A DNA stretch of 64,000 nucleotides from Sorex araneus (GCF_027595985.1 NC_073308.1:14476511-14540510), one strand, 5' to 3'. Positions 27,623 through 37,559 are shown, numbered from the stretch's first letter. Notes: a model not told the origin generated them from the letters alone. Numbers and translations: made by a program.

Positions 27623-27640
27623 TGGTGGCCCGTACGGGGA
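27623..27640 (+). other. Primer binding site, tRNA-Ile type
   Basis: TGGTGGCCCGTACGGGGA starts 2 nt after the LTR end. It is the exact complement of the 3' 18 nt (with CCA) of mammalian tRNA-Ile(AAU) as I recall it, and does not fit tRNA-Lys or tRNA-Phe. Confidence 0.8.
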
Positions 27641-27655
27641 ACCCGACCTCCAGTA

Positions 27656-27670
27656 CCCCCCCCCCCCCCC
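27656..27670. repeat. C15 homopolymer in the viral leader
   Basis: Uninterrupted run of 15 C. Confidence 0.95.
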
Positions 27671-27697
27671 GTGGATTCAGAACTTGCTGCGATTTAT

Positions 27698-27846
27698 TCA
27701 GGACTAAGGTTCACGAGAAATTGTGACGATGAGGTTCCTGTGTAAGTCAGGACTAAGGTTCACGAGAAGTTGTGACGATTAGGTTCCTGTGGTAAGTCAG
27801 GACTAAGGTTCACGAGAAGTCGTGACGATGAAGTTCCTGTGGTGAG
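27698..27846 (+). repeat. Triplicated ~50-bp leader unit with splice-donor motif
   Basis: Three tandem units (27698-27746, 27747-27796, 27797-27846), each starting TCAGGACTAAGGTTCACGAG and ending in a donor-like GTAAGT, GTAAGT or GTGAGT at 27742, 27792 and 27842. They lie between PBS and gag, where a retroviral major splice donor is expected. Units 1 and 3 also contain an upstream ATG. Confidence 0.9.
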
Positions 27847-27949
27847 TCAGGGCCATAATATCCATGGATGTGTATGTTTTGTTTGTAGGTTGGATTTTTA
27901 TTTGTCTTTCCTTTTTTTTTTTGCTTTTGCTTTCTATGCTTACTCTAAG

Positions 27950-29394
27950 GATCAGAAGTGCAATAAGGCCGTACAACCAGGACAAGTAGCGTTAGAAGAG
28001 ACAAAGAAGGAACTGTTGGACAGAGGCAGCCGTCATGGCATTGTAGCCTCTGAGCCAGAGGAGGGTTCGGACGTGGAAAGCGAGGCCTCTAGGGGAACCC
28101 CACTGATGGAGGGACGCGCCCCAAAAAAGAAAGGAAGGCCTCGAGAACCATCCATGACCCGTCCATCTCTTTATCCCTCGCTACGTCAATTTCAGCAGAA
28201 CGGGCTAACGGGGATTCTGACCCCCCTATTGAGGAGGAAGCTGAGATACATGATAGTGACCGATACTTACCGCTAAAGGGTTCTGAGGATGATCCGCCCC
28301 CTTACTTTAACAAAGCGGGAGGCGGACTTTCTTTTGCAAAACCCGGGCTCTGGGCAGAAGTTAGGCGAGAGCTACAGTTAACTTATCCTGTTTTTGAAGA
28401 TAATAATCAACAGCGATATCATGAGCCCCTAGATTTTAAAATAATTAAGTCCTTGGCAGAATCAGTAAAGACTTATGGAGCCAACGCCGCATTTACTATA
28501 ACCCAAGTAGAAGGCTTATTTAGATATTGTATGACCCCAAATGATTGGCAACAGGTGGCTAGAGCGGTGTTGACGCCTGGACAATACTTGGACTGGCGCA
28601 CCTTCTTAATGGAATTTGCAAATGAGCAAGCAGCAACCAATCTAGCCCAAGGAGGGGCACGAGCAGCCTGGGATAGGGACATGTTATTAGGACTTGGCAG
28701 ATTCGCCCATCAGCAGACCGGGTACCCCCCAGAAGTTTATACGCAGGTGAACCAAATAGGATTGAAAGCGTGGAAAGCTCTACCCAACAGAGGGGAAGTC
28801 CGAGGCAACCTTACTAAAATAGTTCAAGGGCCCCTGGAACCGTTTTCCGAATTTGTTGCCCGTGTAGTCGAGGCTGCCGGAAAAATCTTTGGAGATCCGG
28901 ACACTGCGATGCCTCTCATAAAGCAGTTGGTATTCGAACAATGCACTGCTGAGTGTCGTAAGGCTATCGCCCCCTATAAGAGTATGGGACTGGAGTATTG
29001 GATGAAAATATGCCGAGAAGTAGGGGGTCCCCTAACCGCCACAGGCTTAGCTGCGGCTGTCATGGATATTACCAAGAAAGTTACGGGACTCGCTATAACC
29101 TGCTATACGTGTGGAAGGACAGGGCACCTGAGGAGACAGTGTCCTGTCAATAACCAAGTTATAGGATCTAGACCCAGACTTTGCCCTAAGTGTAAAAAGG
29201 GAAACCATTGGGCAAGTGAGTGGAGGTCAGTGAGAGATGTCCACGGCCATAGGATATCTCAAAGCAATATAAGAAGGGATTCAAAAAACGGCTTACGGGC
29301 CCACGTCTCCAGGGCCCTCAAATATATGGGGCGGCTCAAGTTTCCGAGGAATGGCCATCTCTGCAACACCCCAGGGACACGGGGGAGCCTCTAA
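27950..29394 (+). pseudogene. gag: gag pseudogene (capsid and nucleocapsid)
   Basis: Gag forms the virion core. The main open frame runs from after a TAG at 28090 to TAA at 29392, with an internal ATG at 28453. In-frame features: PPPY late motif at 28297-28305; a capsid with the major homology region (IVQGPLEPFSEFVAR, residues 123-137 from that ATG); and two zinc knuckles. The first is CX2CX4HX4C (C217, C220, H225, C230). The second has C244, C247 and H252 but Trp257 in place of the last Cys. Upstream coding is in another frame, so an indel probably lies at about 28093-28230, where an A6 run at 28123 is a candidate. A matrix domain is not recognisable. Confidence 0.85.
29283..29331 (+). promoter_or_regulatory. 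gag-pro -1 ribosomal frameshift signal
   Basis: A AAA AAC at 29283-29289 sits in register with gag codons (..A AAA AAC). A 7-nt spacer leads to GGGCCC (29297-29302) pairing with GGGCCC (29312-29317). Loop bases CTCCA (29307-29311) can pair with TGGGG (29327-29331), giving an H-type pseudoknot. This is the classic betaretroviral arrangement. Function is inferred from layout. Confidence 0.8.
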
Positions 29395-30090
29395 GGCCTC
29401 CCCCGCTGTGCCCTACGAGCCGTCACTCCTATGGTCCTCACTCCGAGAATGGGAGTACAGATTTTAGAGTTAGGGAAACTAGCCCCTTTACCGAATGAAG
29501 TTATGGGATTGCTAATAGGCTCCCCTGAAGCAGTGTTGAAAGGCTTGTGTGTATATCCTGGTATAATTGATCCCAACCATTCTGAAAGTGTTAGAGCCCT
29601 GATTGAGTCTCCCCGTGGGATTACTGCCATCAGCCCAGGGGACCCTGTTGCCCAGGTTATTCTCCTTCCCACCCTGGGTGCATGCAATGGTAAAAGGGCT
29701 TTAAATCAGGAACAAATTGAGGGAGCTTTTCTTGCATTAGGTATGCATACCAGACCCATGATGCAATTAATAGTAGAAGGAAAAAGAATCATGGGACTCC
29801 TTGATACTGGAGCAGACCGTAGCATAATAGCCACTAAGGATTGGCCTTCTGCCTGGCCCACACAGGCTTCTGCTCAGCAGTTGCAGGGCCTGGGGTACCT
29901 CAGTACCCCAGAAGTGAGCGCACGTCACCTCACCTGGAAGGATGACGAGGGACACCAGGATAGCTTCCAGCCCTTTATACTTAATTTGCCTTTTTCCCTT
30001 TGGGGACGAGATGTTCTAGCTAAGATGGAAGTTAGGCTTTGCACTTCTTCGCGCCCTATTGCTGTTTCTGCTGACCAAAATTTATTATAG
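29290..30090 (+). pseudogene. pro: pro pseudogene: dUTPase plus aspartic protease
   Basis: Open from before 29431 to TAG at 30088. The N-terminal ~100 residues resemble retroviral dUTPase (PRMGVQIL, GIIDPNHSESV, ISPGDPVAQVILLP), without a recognisable first motif. Then comes a retropepsin with active site LLDTGADRS (Asp at 29803-29805) and a C-terminal WGRDVLAKM. The frame entered by -1 slipping from gag is not the frame of the dUTPase body, so a one-base-type indel lies near 29390-29410. As it stands no fused product can form. Confidence 0.85.
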
Positions 30091-30116
30091 GGGCCGCTGT
30101 GGAAATCATCCCCCTA
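30078..30116 (+). promoter_or_regulatory. pro-pol -1 frameshift signal, candidate
   Basis: A AAT TTA at 30078-30084 is in register with pro codons, two codons before the pro stop. TAGGGG (30088-30093) can pair with CCCCTA (30111-30116). The pol frame is open from the slip site onward. The 3-5 nt spacer is short. Confidence 0.65.
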
Positions 30117-31305
30117 ACATGGTTAACAGAGGACCCGGTGTGGGTTCCACAGTGGCCTTTATCCTCTGAAAAATTAGATGCAGCTGAAGCCTTAGTTAAT
30201 CAACAATTGTCAGCTGGACACTTACGTTGTTCTGTAATACTCTGGAATACTCCTATTTTCGTAGTTAAAAAGAAATCCGGTAAATGGCGTTTGTTGCATG
30301 ATCTTCGATCTGTTAATGCTCAAATGCGCGTGATGGGGCCTGTGCAACGTGGCCTGCCTTTATTAACCACTTTACCAAAAGATTGGCATGTAATTGCCAT
30401 TGACATACAAGATTGCTTTTTCTCTATTCCATTACATCCACAGGATATTCCCCGTTTTGCGTTTACATTACCCTCTAAGAACCATGAGCAACCAGATAAG
30501 CGATATGAGTGGGTAGTCCTCCCTCAAGGGATGACAAATAGCCCCACTCTTTGCCAGCTATACGTAGGTTCCATCATAGCTCCTTTGCGAAAGTGTTTCC
30601 CGAAAGTACAATGTGTGCATTATATGGATGATATCCTGCTGGCAGCAAAATCCGAAAACGCTCTTAATAATGCCCTACTCAAATTAACCTCGCTCTTACA
30701 AAGTGCCAATTTAATTATTGCCCCTGAAAAAATTCAGAAAGGAACAGTTGTCCAATATCTAGGCGCTAAGATAACCCCCAAAGCAGTACATCCCCAAAAA
30801 ATTACGCTTCGGCTTGACCACTTACACACACTTAATGATTTCCAACGTTTGTTGGGAGACATTAATTGGATAAGGGGATACCTTAAATTACCTAACTATG
30901 ACTTAAAACCTTTATTCAATATGCTTCAAGGTGATCCTTCTCTTTCTTCCCCACGGACTATCACACCCGAAGCTAGAGAAGCGCTTTGAAAAATTGAGCA
31001 AGCTCTTACTGCTGCTGGCAATACACGCGTGCAGCCTGAGTTTCCTATTTTACTTTGTGTGCTTTCAACATATGGGCAACCTACTGCAGTCCTATGGCAG
31101 GAGGGACCCCTTCTGTGGATTCATCCTAGGGTCTCTCCGGCAAAAGCCGTGGAATTATACCCTGCAGCTGTAGCCCGTTTGGCTATGATTGGTATTCAGG
31201 ACTGCTTGCAATACTGTGGAAAACTTCCAGATACTCTTATTACCCCCTATAATTCCACTCAAATAGTTTCTTTGTGTAACTTACATGATGATTGGGCGAT
31301 TCTCT
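30099..31305 (+). pseudogene. pol: pol pseudogene: reverse transcriptase and connection
   Basis: RNA-dependent DNA polymerase. From 30099 the frame encodes fingers and palm ([50 protein letters not shown]), the catalytic YMDD at 30621-30632, and thumb ([23 protein letters not shown]). An in-frame TGA at 30987-30989 breaks it. The same frame then reads on through connection-domain sequence to the SINE insertion. All three catalytic Asp positions appear present before the stop. Confidence 0.92.
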
Positions 31306-31316
31306 GATTTTCTTTT

Positions 31317-31500
31317 TTTTTTTTTGCTTTTTTTTTGGGGGGGGTCACAGCCGGCGATGCACAGGGGTTACTCCTGGCTCTGCACTCAGGAATTACTCCT
31401 GGCGGTGCTCAGGGGACCATATGGGATGCTGGGATTTGAACCTGGGTCGGGCGTGTGCAAGGCAAACGCCCTACCCACTGTGCTATCACTCAAGCCCCCC
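31317..31500 (-). mobile_element. SINE inserted in pol
   Basis: Reverse SINE flanked by the 11-bp TSD GATTTTCTTTT (31306-31316 and 31501-31511). It separates the RT/connection part of pol from RNase H. Confidence 0.95.
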
Positions 31501-31511
31501 GATTTTCTTTT

Positions 31512-32879
31512 CCCAATGTTATTGATAATCATTATCCCAAACATCCACTAATGACCTTCTTTAAAACCCATCCGGTAATTTTCCCCAAAGTCACCTCTTA
31601 TGTACCCCTTTGGGATGTTCCAAACATTTATACTGATGGTTCAAGTACAGGCTGGGGGGCTTATATGATAGAGGGTCAAGATCCTATTCATATGCAATTT
31701 CCAACTACGTCTCCTCAAGTTGTGGAACTCCGCATTGTCTTGACAGTGTTTGAGCATTGCCCCTTTGCTTTCAATTTGATCTCTGATTCACGATATGTTG
31801 TAAATGCTCTTTGCTCACTTGAGGTGGCAGGACCCATAAAGGCCTCCAGCTCGATAGCCTCCTTGTTATCTGCTTTACAGCAAATTCTTTGGACCCATGA
31901 AAAACCATTTTTTGTCACACATATCCGCTCTCACACAGGCCTTCCGGGTCCCTTAGCAGAAGGCAATGCTTGTGTTGATGCACTCACTAGACCATCTTGT
32001 TTTGTTATTCAGTCTCCTTTACAATTAGCAAAAAATTTTCATGACCGTTTCCATGTTTCTTCTCGGACCCTTCAACATAGATTTCAAATCCCTCGAGCCG
32101 AAGCTCGGGCAATTGTTTTACATTGTCCACACTGTGTCCCTTTTCTTCCTGCCCCCTCCATGGGCATAAACCCTCGTGGTCTTGTGCCTTTACGCATTTG
32201 GCAAATGGATGTTACACATTTCTCAGAATTTGGCAGGCTCAGATATCTCCATGTATCTGTGGACACGTGCTCCGGTATCATTCATGCCACTCCCCTTTCT
32301 GGAGAGTGGTCCACAAATGTTATCTCTCATTGCCTTGAAGCATGGGCAGCCTGGGGCATCCCAGCCCAACTGAAAACAGATAACGGTCTGGCATACACCT
32401 CTGCTAAACTCACCGCATTTTGTGCCCAGATGGGAGTCTCTTTATCTCACGGCCTCCCGTATAACCCACAAGGACAGGGCATCGTTGAGCGTGCCCATTC
32501 CACCCTTAAAGCATGCCTAATAAAACAAAAAGGGGGAGTTGGCCTGGGACGGCCCCCTCGAGAAAGAACCTCTATTGCACTTTTTACTCTAAATTTTTTG
32601 ATCATTGATGATAAGGGCACCTCCTCTGCAGACAGGCATTCTTCAAAGATCCCTGTGTGCCAAGGATATGTTAAATGGAAAGATATCCTTTCTGGTGAAT
32701 GGCATGGCCCGGACCCCGTGTTAACCTGGGCCAGGGGTTCTGTTTGTGTTTTTCCACAGGACAGGGCAGAACCAGTGTGGATTCCTGAACGTCTGACACG
32801 GAAGACCGCGCCTCCAGTAGACGAAGAGGTGGAAACTGGTGCTCCTGTTCAGCCTGGTTCCTGTGATGATACGAGCTGA
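31512..32879 (+). pseudogene. pol: pol pseudogene: RNase H and integrase
   Basis: One uninterrupted frame to TGA at 32877; the open frame starts inside the SINE at 31455. Residue numbers count from that ATG. RNase H: D61 in YTDGSS, E91, D111 in SDSRY, D175. Integrase: HHCC finger (H196, H200, C224, C227), then catalytic D252 (WQMDVTHF), D309 (KTDNG) and E345 (GIVERAHSTLK), an exact DD35E spacing. A C-terminal region ending in VWIPERLTRK is present. All catalytic residues survive, but the segment is cut off from RT by the SINE. Confidence 0.92.
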
Positions 32880-33090
32880 AGAAGCAGCTTTTTGGGCCAT
32901 TGCTACAACTTGGCCTGCTCTAATCCCTTCCTTACCCACCTTAATAATAAGACCAGAGTAGAAGTCCCCTCTATTTTATAAAAGAGTGGGTGGGGTGGGA
33001 GTAGTACTATCCTTATTGCTTCTCACTGCTTTGGTTTTTGCCTGGTGTCTATATAAAATGCAGCAAGTACAACTATTTACAAAGGCGTGA
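32866..33090 (+). pseudogene. env: Collapsed env remnant
   Basis: An ATG at 32866 overlaps the pol end by 14 nt, as env often does. The frame runs 31 codons to a TAG at 32959, then continues in the same frame through a hydrophobic stretch (VVLSLLLLTALVFAWCLY) and a short tail to TGA at 33088. This looks like an env start joined to the membrane span and tail of the transmembrane subunit, with the surface and fusion regions deleted. No receptor-binding or fusion-peptide region is present. Confidence 0.6.
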
Positions 33091-33561
33091 TATTTGCAGG
33101 TATCCTGGCCCTGGAGGCACAGCAATCCCCCAAGCTTTGGCTTGCAACTTTGAAACAATCTCGCTTGGAACAATCAGGTCTAGCTGGATGTAGCAAAGGT
33201 ATTGTGCAGCTGAGAGCCCTTAACTGCAGGGGACCTCCTGTAGTTGAGGAGTTTGAAAGGGTGCATCCTTCATATTTACTTGACTTAGGCTTCAGTTGCC
33301 ATTAGTTCCTAACACCCCTAAAGGAGGGTCCCAGCAAAGGATTGGATGGACCCAGGCATCTGTAAGCTACCCTGGCATTGAAAAGGGACAGGCTAAGCGC
33401 CATAAGAAATATAAAAGTTAAGAGCACAGTCTTGGAACAAACTCTGGGTTGACCCAAAAAGAAGTAACTGAATAAGGACCCTGCTGGGGTTAGAAAGGAC
33501 TAAACTGGCCTGACGACTATAGGAATATGTAGTGAGATGTCCCCAGGAAGAGCCACCCTTT
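33091..33561. other. Unassigned sequence downstream of the retrovirus
   Basis: Non-repetitive sequence where a 3' LTR would be expected. No match to the 5' LTR is seen. A 72-codon frame starting with GTG at 33087 exists but has no recognisable domain. Confidence 0.4.
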
Positions 33562-33579
33562 AAACTTAATATATCTCTT

Positions 33580-33764
33580 GGGGCCGGAGCGATAGCACAG
33601 CGGGTAGGGCGTTTGCCTTGCATGCGGCCGACCCGGGTTCGATCCCTGGCATCCCATATGGTCCCCCAAGCACTGCCAGGAGCAATTCCTGAGTGCAAAG
33701 CCAGGAGTAACCCCTGAGCATCGCTGGGTGTGACCCAAAAAGCAAAAAAATAATAATAAATAAT
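33580..33764 (+). mobile_element. Young shrew SINE (sense), best copy
   Basis: Near-consensus: GGGGCCGGAGCGATAGCACA, CGGGTAGGGCGTTTGCCTTG, B box GGTTCGATCCC, body, and tail GACCCAAAAAGC plus A-rich. An 18-bp TSD AAACTTAATATATCTCTT lies at 33562-33579 and 33765-33782. Confidence 0.97.
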
Positions 33765-33841
33765 AAACTTAATATATCTCTTACTTTATCTTAATATATC
33801 TCGTCTTGTTCGGACGAGCCTCACGCAAGGGGGAGCCATCA

Positions 33842-34415
33842 GAGGAACCCAGGTGTGTGGGACCCGGGACCGAGATCTCTGAGGCTACTCGGATCGGGAC
33901 TGGGCCTCTTCCACCCAGATCCCCCATTTTCCAGTAGCTAGGCAGTCACACCCAGAGACTGCCCCTGGCGCCATGTAATCCCATCAACAGCCAACACCCA
34001 GAGACTATAAAACCAAGCTCCTGGAAGTGCGGCTTCGCGCCCTAGTTCTCCCTCTTAGAGAACCTGACAAGCTACCAAGAGTCTATTTCCCACTTGGGAG
34101 AGCCTGGCAAGCTCCCCATGGCATATTCATATCCAAAATACAGTAACAGATATATACATACCTCTCAGAGAGCCCAGCAAGCTACCGAGAGTATCCTGCC
34201 CATATGGCAGAGCCTGGCAAGCTACCCGTGGTGTATTCAATATGCCAAAAACCGTAACAATAGGTCTCATTCCCCTGACCCTGTAAGAGCCTCCAATCGT
34301 TGGAAAAGATGAGTAAGGAGAGGCTGCTAAAATCTCAGGGTTGAGTGTAATAGAGACGTTACTGGTGCCCGATCGAGTAAATCAATGAACAACGGGATGA
34401 TAGTGATACAGTGAT
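33842..34415 (+). mobile_element. Long SINE-related element (family 2), sense
   Basis: Blocks GAGGAACCCAGGTGTGTG, TAATCCCATCAACAGCCAAC, AGCCTGGCAAGCTACC, ATGCCAAAAACCGTAACAA and GTTACTGGTGCCCG recur in reverse at 40.9-41.3 kb, and part of them at 50.3 kb. The middle contains two approximate repeats of a ~95-bp unit starting GAGAACCTGACAAGC and GAGAGCCCAGCAAGC. Confidence 0.75.
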
Positions 34416-34438
34416 ATCTCTTACTGTGTCCATACAAA

Positions 34439-34590
34439 ATCACTGTCATCCTGTTACTCATCGATTTGTTCAAGCGGGCACCAGTAATGTCTCTCATTGT
34501 GAGACTTATTGTTACTGTTTTTGGCATATCCAATACGCACGGGTAGCTTGCCAGGCTCTGCCGTACGGGCGGATCTCCTGGCAGGAATCT
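34439..34590 (-). mobile_element. Family 2 element fragment, antisense
   Basis: ATCACTGTCATCCTGTTACTC, GGGCACCAGTAATGTCTCTC and TTTTTGGCATATCCAATACG are the reverse of the 3' half of the neighbouring element, forming an inverted pair with a ~23-nt spacer. Confidence 0.85.
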
Positions 34591-34599
34591 AGAGTGTGA

Positions 34600-35540
34600 G
34601 CACTTAGATGAGATTTTGTCCTTGAGTATCTCCTAGAAGACTCCCCCTGAAGAAAAGGCTTTACTTCTGTTCATTATGACAATATTCTACCATGCCCATG
34701 TATAGTTGCTACCCCCCACCCGTCATAATTTCTCTGTAGCCAGCATAGTGAGACTCGAGTAGATGGCCACTATCACTAACCGCTTTCCTCCATTCGTCCA
34801 TCGCTGTCAGCAGCCAGGGGAATGGTGATCGACCGTGAAAGCATCAAGGGTGCCCTTGGGTCACTGCAGGTGGGCCAGTGACCACCATCCAGAACAGCCA
34901 CGAGTGCATGTGTGTGCACGTGCATGTGTGTATATGTGTGCCTGTGTATGAGCCATTTGCCCCTCACCGGAGTTGTTCTGGCCCTGCTCCCCCTGTGAGG
35001 AGTAAGAGGACATGAAAGAGCTAAGTGTGCCTGACTGGCCAGACGGGTGCCTGGACCCGGAGTGAGAAGCACAGAGCAGCCCTGGACACGTGCTGGCGGC
35101 AGCTTACCGCGTGTCAGGGAGCCGTGGGAACTGGGGAGCACCCCTCGGCCAGAGCCGCCTGCCAGAGCCTCTTTATCTGCTACTCGGAGCTGAGCAGCAG
35201 GGGCCCTGCCTCCTTGGCCATCCCTGGGCTGAGGGACTCGGCCTGGACGGCAGGTGCTCTGCCCACTGCCGCTCCTGGACTGCCTCGCACCAGCCTGGTG
35301 CCCGCCCCCACACTCTCCGGGAAGCTTGTGTGTTGGAGAAGACTTTCCATTGGGTGACAGTGTCTCCTTCAGCCTGAGGCTGGTCCCTGGAATGTGGCAG
35401 GGGGGCGTGGCTCCACCAGGCCTTCCCACCTGCCTGCCTCCTGCTGTGGTCCTCCCTCTCCAGCGCTGGGCTGCGGGCTCAGAGCAGGCAGTTCTCTGTC
35501 CTCAGAACTTTCCTTCAAGAGGGCGAACACTCCCGGAAGA
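34600..35540. other. Intergenic stretch, nothing recognised
   Basis: Unique-looking sequence with a short TGTG-rich patch near 34900-34950. No exon or repeat identified. Confidence 0.4.
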
Positions 35541-36138
<598 letters not shown>

Positions 36139-36490
36139 TTTATAAATTTATTTATTGAATCACTGTGAGAGCAGTTACAAAGCTTTTGGGTTTAAGTCTC
36201 GGTCATATAATGATGAAACACCTGTCCCTTCACCAGTGCACATTTTCCACTACCAAAAACCCCAGTATACCCCCCGTTCTACCCCTTCCCCTACCACTGT
36301 GGCAGATGATTTCCACATTACTCTTTCTCTACTTTGATTACATTCAATATTTCGACACCAGACCCACCATTATATTTGGGATTTAACCCCAACACTCAGA
36401 TCTGCCGAAAAGGCACCATTAGACAACTTGTTTTCTATTGCTGATTGTGAATGATGTCCACAGCCGTGCGATATTGGAATTCTGAAATTT
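36139..36490 (-). mobile_element. LINE-1 3' end (antisense)
   Basis: TTTATTGAATCACTGTGAGAG, AGTTACAAAGCTTTTGGG and CCCTTCACCAGTGCACATTT parallel the L1 copy at 54003-55655. Confidence 0.85.
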
Positions 36491-36907
36491 TAATAATTAA
36501 ATTTGGAGGGTTTTCTACCAAAAGCCACTGGGTTCTGTGACTTGTCTCTGAGTCCCTGGGATCATGCCTGCTAAGCAACTTGATCAATAGCCAGAGGGGC
36601 TGTTCGTGGGCAGTGACTCAGGGTCTCGTTGGGGTGGGGGAGAAAAGAGCCGGCTCCACCCCCATCCCATGAGGCGCCACGTGTCTCATCACCACTGGCC
36701 CATACCTGACTGTCCATTGGCATCTGGAAGATGGCGGCCAGTGAGCTGCCATGGGGAATAGGCGGAGGGACGGCGCCTTCTCCCACCTGGGGTGGCCCGG
36801 CACCCGTAATCTAATGCGAAGTCTGGACGCATTTCTGCCCAAAGCTGCTGGGTTCCGAGATTTGTAGGGAGAGGGGTTTCTAGGTGACACAGTGCTACCA
36901 AGATAAC

Positions 36908-36912
<5 letters not shown>

Positions 36913-36960
<48 letters not shown>
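36913..36960. repeat. (GT)24 microsatellite
   Basis: Uninterrupted GT run of about 48 bp. Confidence 0.97.
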
Positions 36961-36961
<1 letters not shown>

Positions 36962-37263
36962 GATAGGCTAGGTCCCTTCAGCCAGGTGGCCAGGGAAGTC
37001 TTCTTCCTCTAAATGGAATTTGCATGGGGGTCTCAGAATAAGAAGCAGCTGTGTATGAAGGTGCGGGTGTGTGTGGGGGGGAGCCTGTCAGACAGGCATT
37101 TTGGGTGCAGGGCCCGAGTGGAGGATCCGCTGCTGAAGGAAAGAGCAGGGAAGGCAGAGGTGGACAATGGGAGAGCGAACGGAGGCATCTGGCCACAAGA
37201 CAGTGCAAAGCTGGGCCCCATGGATTCATGGAAGTCCTTTGTAAAATATTAATACTCCATTTT

Positions 37264-37439
37264 ATTTTTTTTTTTGCTTTTTGGGTCACACCTGTCGATG
37301 CACAGGGCTTACTCCTGGCTCTGCACTCAGGAATTACCCCTGGCTGTGCTCAGGGGACCATATGGGATGCTGGGATTTGAACCTGGGTCGGGCGCGTGCA
37401 AGGCAAACGCCCTACCCGCTGTGCTATCGCTCCAGCCCC
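37264..37439 (-). mobile_element. Shrew SINE (antisense)
   Basis: Near-consensus copy with a 13-bp TSD AATACTCCATTTT (37251-37263 and 37440-37452). Confidence 0.95.
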
Positions 37440-37559
37440 AATACTCCATTTTCGTTTGTTTTAAAGCCTCACCTGACAGCACTCAGTACTTGCACCTGAC
37501 TCGGTGCTTGGGGTCATCCCTGGTGGGGCTCCAGGGGCCTCATGCAGTTCTGGAGATTG

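Larger units (their letters stand above)
27276..33090 (+). mobile_element. Class II (betaretrovirus-like) endogenous retrovirus, defective
   Basis: Order: 5' LTR, tRNA-Ile-type PBS, repeated leader, gag, dUTPase/protease, RT, RNase H, integrase and an env remnant. Class II assignment rests on YMDD, dUTPase fused upstream of protease, separate pro and pol frames, and an A AAA AAC slip site. It is defective: gag and dUTPase frameshifts, a TGA in pol, a SINE in pol, an internally deleted env and no visible 3' LTR. RNase H and integrase share one open frame. Confidence 0.93.

Noticed and set aside
27698-27846. Regularly spaced repeats as a CRISPR-like array
   Set aside because: The units are tandem without unique spacers, within a mammalian retroviral leader.
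33087-33305. 72-codon frame after the env remnant as a viral accessory gene
   Set aside because: It starts with GTG, has no domain, and nothing distinguishes it from chance.
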